The position numbers were made by a program, and so were the translations under genes. A DNA stretch of 64,000 bases from Galerina marginata (taxonomy: Eukaryota > Basidiomycota > Agaricomycetes > Agaricales > Galerinaceae): assembly GCA_023014335.1 (NCBI GenBank), contig JAECYW010000003.1, forward strand, positions 3,906,001 through 3,970,000, in the 5' to 3' direction. The notes beneath the pieces were generated by a model. It worked only from the letters and a program-made list of their open reading frames with translations, was not told the DNA's origin and did not search any database. Numbering within the stretch: position 1 is the first letter of the stretch; every line of letters begins with the position of its first letter. This document shows positions 22,518 to 33,458 of the stretch, piece by piece.

Positions 22518-23229
22518 ATATCTATAATGCTTAGGAATTTATGAAAGGCCTTTCATTGCTTTGTCTGTCTCTTTCATTCATGCGATATTTTACTCCATTT
22601 CATAACTTTGTTGGACAATTTCTTTAACAATTTCATATCTTTTTCATTGTGATTTTCTGACCCTTTCATTGCATTTGCCTATTAATTTCATATCATAATA
22701 AAAGAAATGCTTTCTTTGCCATTTAATGTGATTATGTAATACAATCATGTGACTTTTAAAATGCCTTTTCCTTGCATCTGCACCTTAAATACCATCATAT
22801 TATGGCCTCAAATCCAAATCATTTCCTAAATGGGGCCTACCACCTGCTGCATATAGGCAAACACATATAAACATTAATTATTAATTTAATCAAGATTAAT
22901 CTACCAAATAAACATATGAAATAGCTCCCTATAATCATTGAAATAGAAATCAAAGAAATTACTAGGCAAAGTTATGAAATTGGTATGAAAATTGCAAACA
23001 TATGTTATGAAATAGCAATGAAATATCCAGCAAAGAGTTATGAAATTTCTGGCCTAAAGTTATCAAATTTCCCTGGCAAAAGAATGAAAAATTTAATGAA
23101 ATCGCAAATTGAATCTCAATGAAATATCAAAGATAAATATTTCATATATCATAGACAAGTTATGAATGAAAGATTTAGACAATTGAATGAGATATTTTCC
23201 TTTCATAAACTCCTAAGCATTATAGATAT
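22518..23229. mobile_element. MITE/foldback element, 712 bp, 31-bp TIRs
   Basis: The left end 22518-22548 (ATATCTATAATGCTTAGG...TTTATGAAAGG) is the reverse complement of the right end 23199-23229 with one mismatch in 31 bp. The interior is AT-rich with scattered ATGAAAT/ATTTCAT words and no coding capacity. Weaker inverted similarity extends about 48 bp beyond each TIR (CATATAA..AAGGCAATT and GTGGCTACCA), so the full foldback may run from about 22471 to 23277. Confidence 0.85.
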
Positions 23230-23277
23230 GGAGCCCAAGGCAATTGCCTTAGTTATATGATAAAAGTGGTAGCCACC

Positions 23278-24420
23278 AGTCCTTTCCCCATAGCTCGATA
23301 TGGACGCGTCTCAACACCTCTTGCTCTGGCTCAACGTCGGCGTCGTATGGGCGTGTTGTATGCTTCCCATAAATGCAGTCTTTGCATGAACCTGGCAGTG
23401 GATCGCCCTTCACAATGTCAAATCCATCTACCAAACCCTTGCTAGCAAGTTCTCAAAGTCCCGATATGCCAGCGTGGCCAAATCTTTGATGTCACACGTC
23501 GAGGGTGGTTGGTTTATCGATTGACTTTGCAACCATAGCATTAGGTGTGTTGAGAACGTTGAGAACATACATTCCTTGACGTCAATTCCCAGTTAGGACC
23601 TCTTTGCCGTTTGGGTCCATAAAGTGAACCTTCTGGTCTCCAAATACGATTGAGAAACCAGCATCGTCAAACCTTCCAACAGACACAAGATTGGCAGATA
23701 GGTTGGGGGTATGTAGGGCAGAGTTGAATGTGAGTTGAGTACGTTTCCCGTTTGACTCGAAAACCTTAGTAACTGCCCCCTTTCCATCAATCTTAAAGTT
23801 CAAGCTTTGATTGGCCCCCTTTCCTTCGAGCGGTTCAGAAAATGCGGTATATTGGGAGAAGTCCTGCCTATTGGTGAAACAGTTTATCATCTCCACCTTC
23901 GGAATCCGATATCGGGGCGTCTATTTTCCCAACCATAATTATTCCTCCGCCGCGGTTAAGTTCCTCGATATTAGGCGGCAGAATGGCCATTAATGCATAC
24001 ACATTATCGACTGTAGCAGTATTTGCGCTGACTGCTGCTGTATTTGCTGGAGGCATCCCAGGTGCATTGGACGAAGACCCGGAGGCTCCACCCCTTTTGC
24101 CGAAACCTGGGGGAAACTGTCCCTCCTTTCCACCGCCTGTCCAGTAACAATCATCGATAAGATGACCGCGTCACCCGCAGTTCTTGTTGACGCAAATAAG
24201 AGGGCTACGGGGTTTCTGGTTTTGGTGTGTGTTAGCCTGGAGTGCTACAGTTGTAGTGGCGGGATTTGTGACAGATCCATTTCGGGTGAGTCTGGACCAA
24301 TGCATCGTAAAACGGGTTATAATATCAGCTGATGTTTTGGCATCATATAGGGTGTGAGGATGCCCATTGGGCCTCCCATCAAATAGAATGATAATCGACA
24401 TTTTACCATCAAATACGTGC
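23278..24420 (-). mobile_element. Ty1/copia retrotransposon fragment (gag to pre-integrase)
   Basis: Minus-strand pieces in order: a gag zinc knuckle CVNKNCG-stop-RGHLIDDCYWTGGGKEG (in-frame stop inside CX4-5CX3HX4C), a linker, then LEGKGANQSLNFKIDGKGAV and HTPNLSANLVSVGRFDDAGF (protease region), then LVDGFDIVKGDPLPGSCKDC with YGKHTTRPY (GAG-pre-integrase). It breaks off at the foldback element near 23278, before the integrase catalytic core. No LTR pair was found. Dead copy. Confidence 0.82.
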
Positions 24421-25169
24421 GCTCACTTAGGATCGGATAACGGCCAGGGTAGCCGAAAGAACCCAAAGAGAAATATTCAAACAAAGTAACAAAATAAGAA
24501 AAGCAGACATACAAACAAAGAGAAGACTTACAAGAAAAGAAGGACAGCAGAATCCAGTCCAAGAACGAGCACCCAGACAGAAAGAAAAGCGCAGCACTTC
24601 GAAGTATATGAAAATAGAGGGATTCCAGCAGAAGACCAGGAGCCCAGCAGCCAAATAAACAGAAGAAACAAAATCAGAACAAACGAAATCAGAACAAGCA
24701 GAAGCGTACAAGCAGGAAAGAAGCAGCAACGGAAGCCAAGGGACTCCGTCCCCAGAAGAAAATGTCCCAGCACACGCGAGAATATTGGCGTGAGATGTCT
24801 CCGAGCCAGGATATCGCATGAACAACGACATGAAACATTGCAGACATGAGGGGAGGGGGACAACAAGATATTGAGGAAGCAGCAGCAGCAAGGAAAAGAA
24901 GTCTGTGAGAAGCATAGGCCAGGAACGATCAGAAGGAACGACACAGCATGAAGATCAACAACGGACTTAGCTCCGTGTGTACGCATGGGCACTATCGATG
25001 GAATTCCGAAATGGTTCGGGACCGCTGTCAATGACTTCATCAGGGCATCAAGCTTCGAACAGGCATTAGCGCTGGCAACAAAACTGCCGCGGCACTTCAA
25101 ACGGATAATTAACCAGGAAACGAGTTCCTGGCGAGGCCTGCCTTGCAGCCTATACTGCTATATTTTTAT
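24421..25169. other. Purine-rich low-complexity stretch
   Basis: The plus strand is strongly purine-rich (AAGAA, CAGAAG runs) at about 24440-24730, which produces long leucine/cysteine/phenylalanine-rich open frames on minus that are not credible proteins. It may be the untranslated leader of the copia element. Confidence 0.4.
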
Positions 25170-25690
25170 ATGAAACACAGTGTCTGGCCTAACCTACGTT
25201 ATACGTCCACAGTGGGTTTATCCAGTGTCTGCCAAAAGACAGTCCCTATGCATTTTGCATATACTAGGCCTGGGGATCCTGGGGATGCATATTTTGTGTC
25301 CTAGGGGGGCAGGCATACTCCCCATGACGTCGGGCACTGTATGTTGGGTGCTGCTCATCACTTGGGCGCTTTTGGGCGCGCTTAGGCGCGGGAATAAATC
25401 ACTCAGGGTCTGTAAATATTGATGGGCATTAATTTTGGCTGCTGCTCATTGTCGGGGGCGCTTTTTGGCGCGGAAAAAGCGCCCAGGGGTCGGCATTGGT
25501 ACCCACATTCCATCTGGGATGTTGGTCACCCCGTCGGGGGGGCGGGATGGGGCGTAAAAAAAATGTAACGGATGCCAGAAGTCCCGCCGGGGTCCTCGTG
25601 CCATTTTCGGACGCGTAGCGCGCCTTTTCGGTACCTGTAGCTAACGCGATAAAAATAGATTCTTTTTGTTTTTGCAGCATTTTGCCTTTA
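25170..25690. mobile_element. W-type terminal arm, diverged
   Basis: Contains the W-arm signature in the same order as 51572-52100: ATGAAACAC, CCATGA.GTCGGGCACTGT, GGGTGCTGCTCATCA, TTGGGCGCTTTTGGGCG, CATTCCATCTGGGATG, GGTCACCCCGTCGGG, CCATTTTCGGACGCGT and GATAAAAATAGATT. It is clearly diverged. No inverted partner for this arm was found before the similarly oriented arm at 29290. Confidence 0.7.
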
Positions 25691-26929
25691 AATTTTGGTT
25701 CCCCTCATTTATTAATGCATAGTTGTAATGTACTACAAAATGCGGATCTAATGATCTAAGAATTACTGCTAAAAGTGCTCGGGAAAAGATATAACGATGG
25801 GTGCTCATATGCAGCCCCCGTCGGGTGATTTCTAAAATTAGAATACCTCGAGATCCTACCGTTTTCACCTTATATTGGGCTCAAATGACTGCTCCCTCAG
25901 CTTCTATAGGTACAACTGGAATGTGCTTTTAATTCTGAACATAATGATACCAAATTTATGGGAGAAAGCATCCTAGATGAGCAGGTAAACCTACATGCTA
26001 TGTACTGATATTCAAACATGGAAGTCCTGTCAGTTATACCCAGTGCCGAGCATTAGCTTTGCTTGTAAACAGCTTATAGTCTGGTAGGTTTGAATATATC
26101 TATTACAGCTTACTCTAGATACATTAAAAATAGGACTAAATACAAAGACTCGCGTTCGAAATACCAAACGCGAACATGAGGCAAAGGAAAAGGTAGTCGC
26201 TAGACGTAGGCGGTCTGGAGAGGGGGAAATCCGTGGTGTGCAGCCAGCCTGACTCGTCAGATGCGACCGACGACGAATGCCACTGATTGAGGCGACGGCG
26301 GTCCGCGGTTGGGGGGAAGGAAGGAGAACGAGGATCGAGCTTAGGACTCGATCCTCCCATTCATCCATGCATGGGCTCGATGACAACAATTGGGCGGCTG
26401 TTGGTGCCCTCGTTTCCTCTTCTAGGTATCCCAGCAGTGGCCTCTGCCACCGCCGCCGCTATTGTCGTCATCTCCACCCAATCCCTCTCGCTGCAGCCGT
26501 CACCGCCCACCCTGCTATTGCCTTGGTCGTCGTCGGCCTCATCTCCGCAGCCCGCGTTGGCTTCGTGTGGTTATTGCGGATGCGCTGGAGCGGTGGACGT
26601 GCTGGGGTGAGTAGTCGAGCTCCCCGGGTCGAGTTATAGCGGTGGAGGAGGGCAGTGAGAGCGGCAAGCGGAATTCCCGGGCACGAGTATTCAACGCTTG
26701 CTGCTCTTCGCCCTGGACAGTGAAAGGAGATGGTGTGAAGGTGGGGTTGGGAGCATCGTGGCTGGGAAGAGACGCGAAGGAGGTGGTTTCGCGGTGGGGT
26801 CCGGAGAGGCGATGTGCATGGCCTCGACGCCAGTTGGGTGTTCGTGATGTGGGGTCCAAAGGACGTTAGGACTGCCGTGTGCGTGGTGTCGACAGCGTTT
26901 GTTAGCGGAGGTGCTTGGGCCAACATTTG
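25691..26929. other. Non-coding filler with CG-rich low complexity
   Basis: AT-rich to 26200, then GC-rich with CCGCCG/GTCGTC microrepeats. Overlapping open frames on several strands and frames reflect base composition. No protein recognised. Confidence 0.4.
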
Positions 26930-28220
26930 CGGTGTCTGCGTAGGTCGGTGGTGTACAGCGACCAGTCGTCCTCAAGATTTCCCCACCCCGCCTATGCCCA
27001 CTGCCTATATCTCTACCCAGCCTACAGCTTGAGACTCAAAGCGCTGGCCCACATGCTCGATGCGAGGGGCACGCAACGCGGTTACGCGGTTGCTGGCCTC
27101 GTGGATACCTATCAGTCGGTATAAAGCTTAGAAAATGAAATAAAACGGAAATTGACTCACTTACAGAAGAGTTTTTGAGGCCTTGAAGGGCGGGACAATC
27201 GAGGTGAGCGAGGGTGGAGGCAGGTGTTGGTGGTTGGAAGCAAGATCAACGTTGGTGATCGGTTGTTGACGAAGTCGGGCCGGGCAAGCTCCGATTGCTT
27301 GTCGACGTTTTGAATGTCTTAGCAGCACTCTAGGGTGTATCTCAGAGTCAGGAATTGGTAGGATTAGACACAGATATGTAGTGGAAAAATATTGATACAT
27401 CTGAAATTAAATAAATATCAAGGACAGTTCATAATTTCAACTGAGTGTATGTAGTGCTACAAAAGGCTAAGAGAATCTTTGTGAATCTATGCATTTGAGC
27501 TACCTGTTCAAGGTTTAGGATGTTCCTAGTAATTCTACCTTGTGTAAACTATCTCAAATCTATTAAAATAAAGTATATAATCTCTTCAAGGCTTTATTTG
27601 CCTCTTATCAAAGACTGAAGCTCGTGAATACTCTACCTCGAACCTCCTCAAGGACGGAAATCACCACGCAAAGTGCTAGACAGCTGTGTCAGAGAAATAA
27701 GCAGTCAAGTTTACTCTCGGACATGGTAAAAAAGGTCGTTATATAGATTAAAATATACTCCGACACTAATTCATGCCTTTAGGGCTCGTGTCGACGTCGT
27801 CCGAGACGTCGACAAAGGTGAGGGGCGGGACGGATTGGACGGCCCGCTTGAGCCAGCCAATCACATCGTTCCCCGAATTTGCCGAACCTCAAATCAACAG
27901 CCATCAAAGCCCGTTGATCTTGCTCCTGACCACCACCATCTCTCTCTTCCTCTTCCCTGTCACCGCGTTCAAGGCCTCAAGAAACTGTGTAGTATGTGTT
28001 TTATCAGTCGATACATATGTTATATTACTGAAATTTTATGTTGCTAGGCTATTTAGGATGTTACAAACTTCTTGCCACGTTGCGAGCCCCCCCGCTTTTG
28101 AGGGTCGTGGGCCAACGTCCCAGGTGTCATGGATGGGGCATGGGGGCAAAGGACGACAAGGGGAGACCCTGGAAAGGGAGACCCGCGTGGTGCATCGTGA
28201 GGCGAGTCGAAATAAGACTT
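26930..28220. mobile_element. A-family inverted-repeat core (copy A1)
   Basis: The left end has GGCCCACATG...GCGAGGGGCACGCAACG near 27041-27079. The right end at about 28078-28215 has CGAGCCCCCCC...GTGGGCCAACG...GGAGACCC and closes with CGAGTCGAAATAAGACTTGTC. Inside are subterminal inverted blocks: GAGGCCTTGAAGGGCGGGAC with GGTTGGAAGCAAGATCAA on the left, GATCTTGCTCCTGACCACC and TCAAGGCCTCAAG on the right. The centre is AT-rich. No coding sequence. Confidence 0.6.
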
Positions 28221-29289
28221 GTCTCGCTGTTTTCCTCCCCCATACATTGCCTATCTCCTCACGAATGGGTTGTCGCTTTTCCAAGCACCGTCGCCGCCCT
28301 CGTCGTTGTCTACGCTCATGCCGACGTGACTGCGTCACCCCCTTCCAGCCCCGCAGCCGCGTTTCTCACGATGAGAAGCAATCGCGACTGGCCGGAAGAC
28401 CAGCAGCTCGACTGCTGCGTGGCTGTGACGGGGTAGTGTGGAGGAGGCGACATCGTCGTCTTTGTAACGCGAACCCTCCCACCACCCCTTCTCCATCCCC
28501 ACCATTGCTCACTGACGCAGAAAATGGCTCACCTGGGCTACTACCCTCGCCGCCGCCTACCTATTTCGCCGCCATACAAGCCAGCAGAGAGAGCAGCCGC
28601 ACTACCGCTGCTGCCTCTCCGATATGAAGCCTCCAGGGTATACAGGAGCAGTACTAGGTACTGCTCCTGTACTGTGCTGACGATGACGAAGTGGCACAGG
28701 GTACGAGGCGACAGGCTCGTTAGCCTTGCCCCTCTATAGTGCAGGCGTCGCCGTCACTGGACGCTTCCCTGCGCTTCTACCCACGAGGCCAAAGACCGAC
28801 ACGCAGCCAACGGAGGACAGCAGCCATTGTCGCGTTCGCCGACAATCCCACCTCCTCCGACATCACTGCTTGCCTCGCCACGACCATCTACTCGTTCCAG
28901 CCACCCTCCAACACGCCCACCTGCATGCACACCACACCGTCGCACATTGAAAACCGCAAACGGAGCACCTGAAGGCCAACGACGGAGATGGGATGTTAGG
29001 GAGACGGCGGAGAAGGCTGGGGTGTGGGGAGGAGCAGGCCGCAGCTGCCGTGCCCCGAGCATTAACGGGCGTGGACTGCACCCTCGCCGTTCACGCTTGT
29101 TAGCGCTCTGTTATACCTAGGTTTAATGTTGGTAGTGCACACGTTTAATATAATTTTACATTTACTATAATTTACCACCTGTATAAGCCAACGTTATATA
29201 TGAACCTTAGGGAACTGCCCAACAGTCTGATACAGATTTAACGGCAGATTGCCCAAGGCCTTTTGGCCTACAAATGCCCTATAGAGCTC
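28221..29289. other. GC-rich non-coding flank of A1
   Basis: CG-rich DNA with overlapping open frames on both strands that are compositionally biased, comparable to 54600-55700. No recognisable protein. AT-rich after 29110. Confidence 0.4.
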
Positions 29290-29960
29290 GGGGAGCCCGG
29301 GCATAGGTAAAAAAAATGTTTTGGGTGCTGCTCGTCGTCGGACGCGCTTCTCAGGGTCGGGAAAGCGCGCATAGGCTTATATTTAGGTGTAGATGCCATC
29401 TGGGATGTTTTTACGCGTCGGGGTGCCGCCCGTCGCGTCAAAATGAATCCGACAACGGGTCCCATGAGTCCCGCCACGCCAAATCCGGATATTACGCTTA
29501 TTCGGGACGACGCGTCAAATCCATCAAAAGTGGATAAATTTAGAACAACGCAACACACGCGTCATTTCTGTGCCTGCCTGTCTCGGAACCGGCTTGGGTA
29601 CATAAATAGCTCAATTGATCGCATCATTCGGGACATGCGAAATTGATGCGATCACATTGGCATCCCCAAATCGGCTTTTGGGATAATTTTGCGCATTGCG
29701 TGCTGCTCCCGTTGTGTATTCGTAAAATTAAATACATGTATGTAATCTAGAGATCAATCCGAGTCTAACCATGTAAATTTTATGCTGAAATTCGAGGGGG
29801 AAGGGGTGGATGCGCGTTCATCCATTCGGATGACGCTCGGCACCAATTGCCAATTTACCCATAGTGATAAAAATAGATTTCTGTTATTTTCAACACATTT
29901 TATTGAGAAAAACGGGGGCAAGAAAGGGTATATTTATGTGAGATATACATTTTTATCTAC
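29290..29960. mobile_element. W-type terminal arm, second diverged copy
   Basis: Same orientation as 25170-25690, with GGGTGCTGCTCGTCG, CGCGCTT, GCCATCTGGGATG, TTTTTACGCGTCGGGG, CCCATGAGTCCCG, then GTGATAAAAATAGATTT and an AT-rich tail. It abuts the 3' end of the KDZ accessory gene. Confidence 0.6.
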
Positions 29961-29995
29961 ATTAAAAAAGGGCGGGGGCTCGACGAACTACAATT

Positions 29996-32703
29996 TTACT
30001 TACGACGGAGGTGGGTTAGAGCAGTAGTGCAGTCCTTGACTGCTGAATTCCACTCCGCCTGGTCCTTGCCACTCTTCTGCGCGGCTACGCCCCAGTAGAA
30101 CAGCGCGGCCATGACGCTAAGGAGTCCATTGACCCCCGGCCTCCTCAACACCTCCCAATCCCCATCAACTGCTGTGAAGTTGACGGTGCCGTCTCCCGAA
30201 GCCCGCCATTCCGGCTGCAATGACGCCCACCACTTCATGAAGTCGGCGCCGTATTTCGGGACATCGGGGATGGTAGGCCTCCACTTGGGCGCTCGGGCCC
30301 GCGCAATCCATTCCGCGACGGCGAGTGGGCAATGCGATGCCCCCAGCCTGGCCACCTCTTTGTATCCCTCGTCGCACTCGAACTCAGTCCAGGTTCGCAG
30401 AAGTTTCGCCCAGTTCGAATCCAAAGTTGCGGACTCAAACATCGAGAGCGCATTCTTGAACCATTTCGGTGAGTCATCTGGGGCTTGAACAGGGGCGGGA
30501 GGTTCGGCAGCGGAGGGCAAGGGGGCTGGTATGGCAGTCGTGACTTTTCGAGTCTGCCGGCGTTTAGTAGGTGGAGGCGGGCGGTCGACAGGGGCGGGTA
30601 CGGTACGTTCGGCGGCGGTACCCTTCCGAGTTTGCAAGCGCTTGGCAGGCGGTTCCTCCCCAGCTCCAACCATCGAAAGAGGTCGCTTGTTCTTGGACGA
30701 CCCTTTCTTCTTCCCAGCACCTAAGGCCGTCGCACCCCCAGCACCTTCTGACATGGCTCCCTTGACGACGCCGGGCACCGTTGCGGTAGGATGGTCGACT
30801 GAGGTAGGAGTTTCGGCTACTTGGACATCAGGGGCACTAGGAGCCGGCGAGGCTGCTGGCGAATTTATGGGGGAAGGGACTGGGGACGGGCCTCGGGATA
30901 CAGGGGGGGTAGGTCCAGGTGAGTGTTGAATGTCGTGTGGGAAGGGGTTCGACATTTCGTCGTCGTCTGGAGAGTTCAAAACGGATGGAGCTGACGCTGC
31001 GGACTGGGCTGCAAGCGTATCGACGGTGGCGGAGGTGAGGTTGATCTCAGCAGGTACGACAGCAGGCGGGGCAGTGGGAAGTGCACGAGGCGCGGGGCCC
31101 AACGAAGCGGTAGCAGCTTCACGAGTCGGAGGGATACGAGCAGCCCGATTTTGAGCAGTCGGACCAGGGGGGCGTGTACTAGCTGCGGGCTTGGTAGATG
31201 GACGATCTGACTGAGTAGGACGAGTGGAGGGACGCTTGGAAGCCACGGTCTGAGCGGGTGCAGACGGACGAGAAGGTCGAGTGGCAGCTGTGGTCTGAGC
31301 GGGAAGCGGGGATGGACGGCTGCTAGACACAGACTGGGTGGCCGGCTCAGGCGACGGGTCGTATGTGTCGAAATTAGTCGCGTCGTCGTTGTCCTCGTCC
31401 AGAGATTTCATCGGCATGAAGCCCTCTGCGTCGGGCAGTGCAGAGGCACAGCAATCAGCTGGAGCTGTAAACAAAAGTTCATGAATGGTAATACAAAGCA
31501 GAGAAGAAATCACTCACTATAGCATTTCTGAAGAAAGGTTCCGTACATAGGGATGAGATACTTCTTGTACCGCAAGCGCTCCGCACGCCCAAATGTCATC
31601 TTGATGTCGCCCGACGTAGTGCCAGAGTGGATGCTAGAGAAAACCGTCATAAGTAATTATTCTGAAGAGATAGGCACCAGATACGTACCTCATAATGTTC
31701 AAACGTCCGCCGTGTGCAGGCTCAGGTCCTCCCGCAATCAAAGACGCCTTCCAGCCGGTAACTTCACAGATCATATCCAAAATGGGCTGCGCAAAGCGTA
31801 CGAGCCCTTGGATGCACCTAAGCCAAAGAAATGAGATCATCAGTTCGAGGAAAAAGAGGTTATCGTGTATTTTCAGCGTACCTCTGGCGCTCCGCCGGGT
31901 CTTCTGACGGAGCATACTCCGTTTCCTTCCTCCAAGCCTTCAACGCCACCTCATGCTCTTCCATTGCCATCTTTCCCCAATACTGCTTCTCCTCCTCGTC
32001 CAACGCTTGGAACATCTCCCGGGCAATCTTGTCGCGCTCTGCAGCGAGCTTGGTCTTCTTGCCGGTAAGATCCCCCATTCTCTTCTTGAGCTCTTCCTCG
32101 ATTGCCTCGCGCTGAGTCTTTCGCCAGACGTTCGTATGTGACTTGCAGCGTGGACGGTTGCCATCCTTCCCGGTGAGTTTGGCGAGAAGGGCCCTGTATG
32201 GGTTATGCGCGCCGGAGTCCTTAGGGTCGAGGTCCTGGTCCTTCATATGTTGGTAAGCGAGCCAACGCCGGATTTGCTGGTGAGAGTTGAGAGAGAGATA
32301 AGTGAAGTTCACAGAGCACGTCACAACAGTCACAACTTACCGCTTTCCGAAACTCGAGAAGCTTCTGTCTCTCTTCTCGTTCTGCCATCGCCTTAAGATA
32401 TTCCTCGAAGGGCAGCTCAGTGGGGTCTGGTACGACGGGTTCGGGGTCGGGCTCATTGTCGTTGATGGCGGCCAGATGCTCGGCAGAGGGCTCGTCCTCA
32501 TGAGGTAAGTCGAGCGGGAATCTTTTGAAATAACGACGCTGAATCAACATCAGCGCGTCTTTGGCATAACCGCCGGTGACCGCCTCGCTATAGGCAGCCT
32601 TTTCGCCCATCAAGAACTCCTTGCGCGATCCACGGAATGCACCCGGATTGACCATAGCTGGGATCTGAGTGACCTTGGTGAGCACTTTGACCTGGCTATC
32701 CAA
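29996..32703 (-). CDS. KDZ-transposon-associated accessory protein
   Basis: Multi-exon gene directly downstream of the KDZ transposase on the same strand. In order: MVNPGAFRGSRKEFL, YFKRFPLDLPHEDEPSAEHL, RRWLAYQHMKDQDLDPKDS, VNVWRKTQ-like NVWRKTQREAIEEE, a helical KMAMEEHEVALKAWRKE region, CIQGLVRFAQPILDMICEVTG, GWKASLIAGGPEPAHGGRLN, SGDIKMTFGRAERLRYKKYL. A long Pro/Ser/Thr/Ala-rich linker (about 31300-30500) with basic patches follows, then a conserved end: CPLAVAEWIARARAPKWRP, FMKWWASLQPEWRASGDG and RRPGVNGLLSVMAALFYWG. I recognise this set of blocks as a mushroom lineage-specific family that recurs beside KDZ transposases; its function is unknown to me. DNA binding is a guess from the basic linker. 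No internal stops were seen. Confidence 0.72.
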
Positions 32704-33458
32704 ATATACGGACTTACCACGTTATCGAGTTTAGAAAAATAAAATCTATGCACCCATACATATGCGACGCGTCAGGATTACCGCGTCATTATCACGAACT
32801 CGACGAACAAACGCACCTTCGGTTTATGAGGAAGTGAGAAAAGAGAAGAAGACGCGTCCTTTTACAAGGTGATTCGCTGATTCAAGACGTGGAGAGAGGA
32901 GAGTCCAGACGGGACAGAGGCGATGTTTTAGACGCGAACAGTACGTGCTCCCCTCCCCTTATCCCTTATTTCTAAGGTAACTAAGATCTCTTTTCAGATA
33001 TATTGAACCGTAACCGTAGCAATTTTGTTTAAGCATCTACCCATGCAACTGGTCAGATTAGATTAATCCAATCTTGGTTTAAACATTTTATGCAGGCGGC
33101 ATATACTATTTAGAATACTTAAGGATGTGCTATTTGCCTGGCTAGATCAATCAAATCTAATCTAAACCACAGCTGAACCAATCTAAACAAATCTGTTCGA
33201 GTACTGGTAACAATTTGGAAGCAGCAAAGCGTTAGAAGTAGCTTACTTCAATCCAATCTAAACCATAGTCAATCTAATCCTAACTGATCTGCTTGTGCGC
33301 TGCTTCGGAAAATTCAGAAGCAGTGAGCCCCCGAGAGTAGCTTACTTTAATCCAATCCAATCCGTTTCCAATCTAATCTAAACTAATCTGTTCGCGGACT
33401 GATTTGGGAAATCCGGAAGCAGCAAGTACCTGGATAAGCTCACTTACTAAATATAACA
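32704..33458. other. KDZ intergenic region with AATCTAA short repeats
   Basis: About 750 bp between transposase and accessory gene. From about 33050 to 33430 it is packed with degenerate copies of AATCTAATCTAAACC and AATCCAATC spaced tens of bases apart, interleaved with GAAGCAGCAA/GAAGCAGTGA words. Similar motifs occur at 44820-45170. They could be transposase-binding subterminal repeats or promoter elements; neither is shown. Confidence 0.5.

Noticed and set aside
24427..25100. Leucine/cysteine/phenylalanine-rich minus-strand frames up to 190 codons
   Set aside because: They arise from a purine-rich plus strand. Two frames overlap with similar hydrophobic composition, so this is not a credible membrane protein.
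26136..29120. Many overlapping open frames in CG-rich DNA, one of 284 codons (27773-28627)
   Set aside because: The long frame runs across the right end of the A1 element and into compositional repeats; no conserved block or domain pattern was seen.
30111..31154. Plus-strand open frames of 74-132 codons opposite the KDZ accessory gene
   Set aside because: They are shadows of the GC-rich low-complexity linker of the minus-strand gene, which has conserved blocks at both ends.
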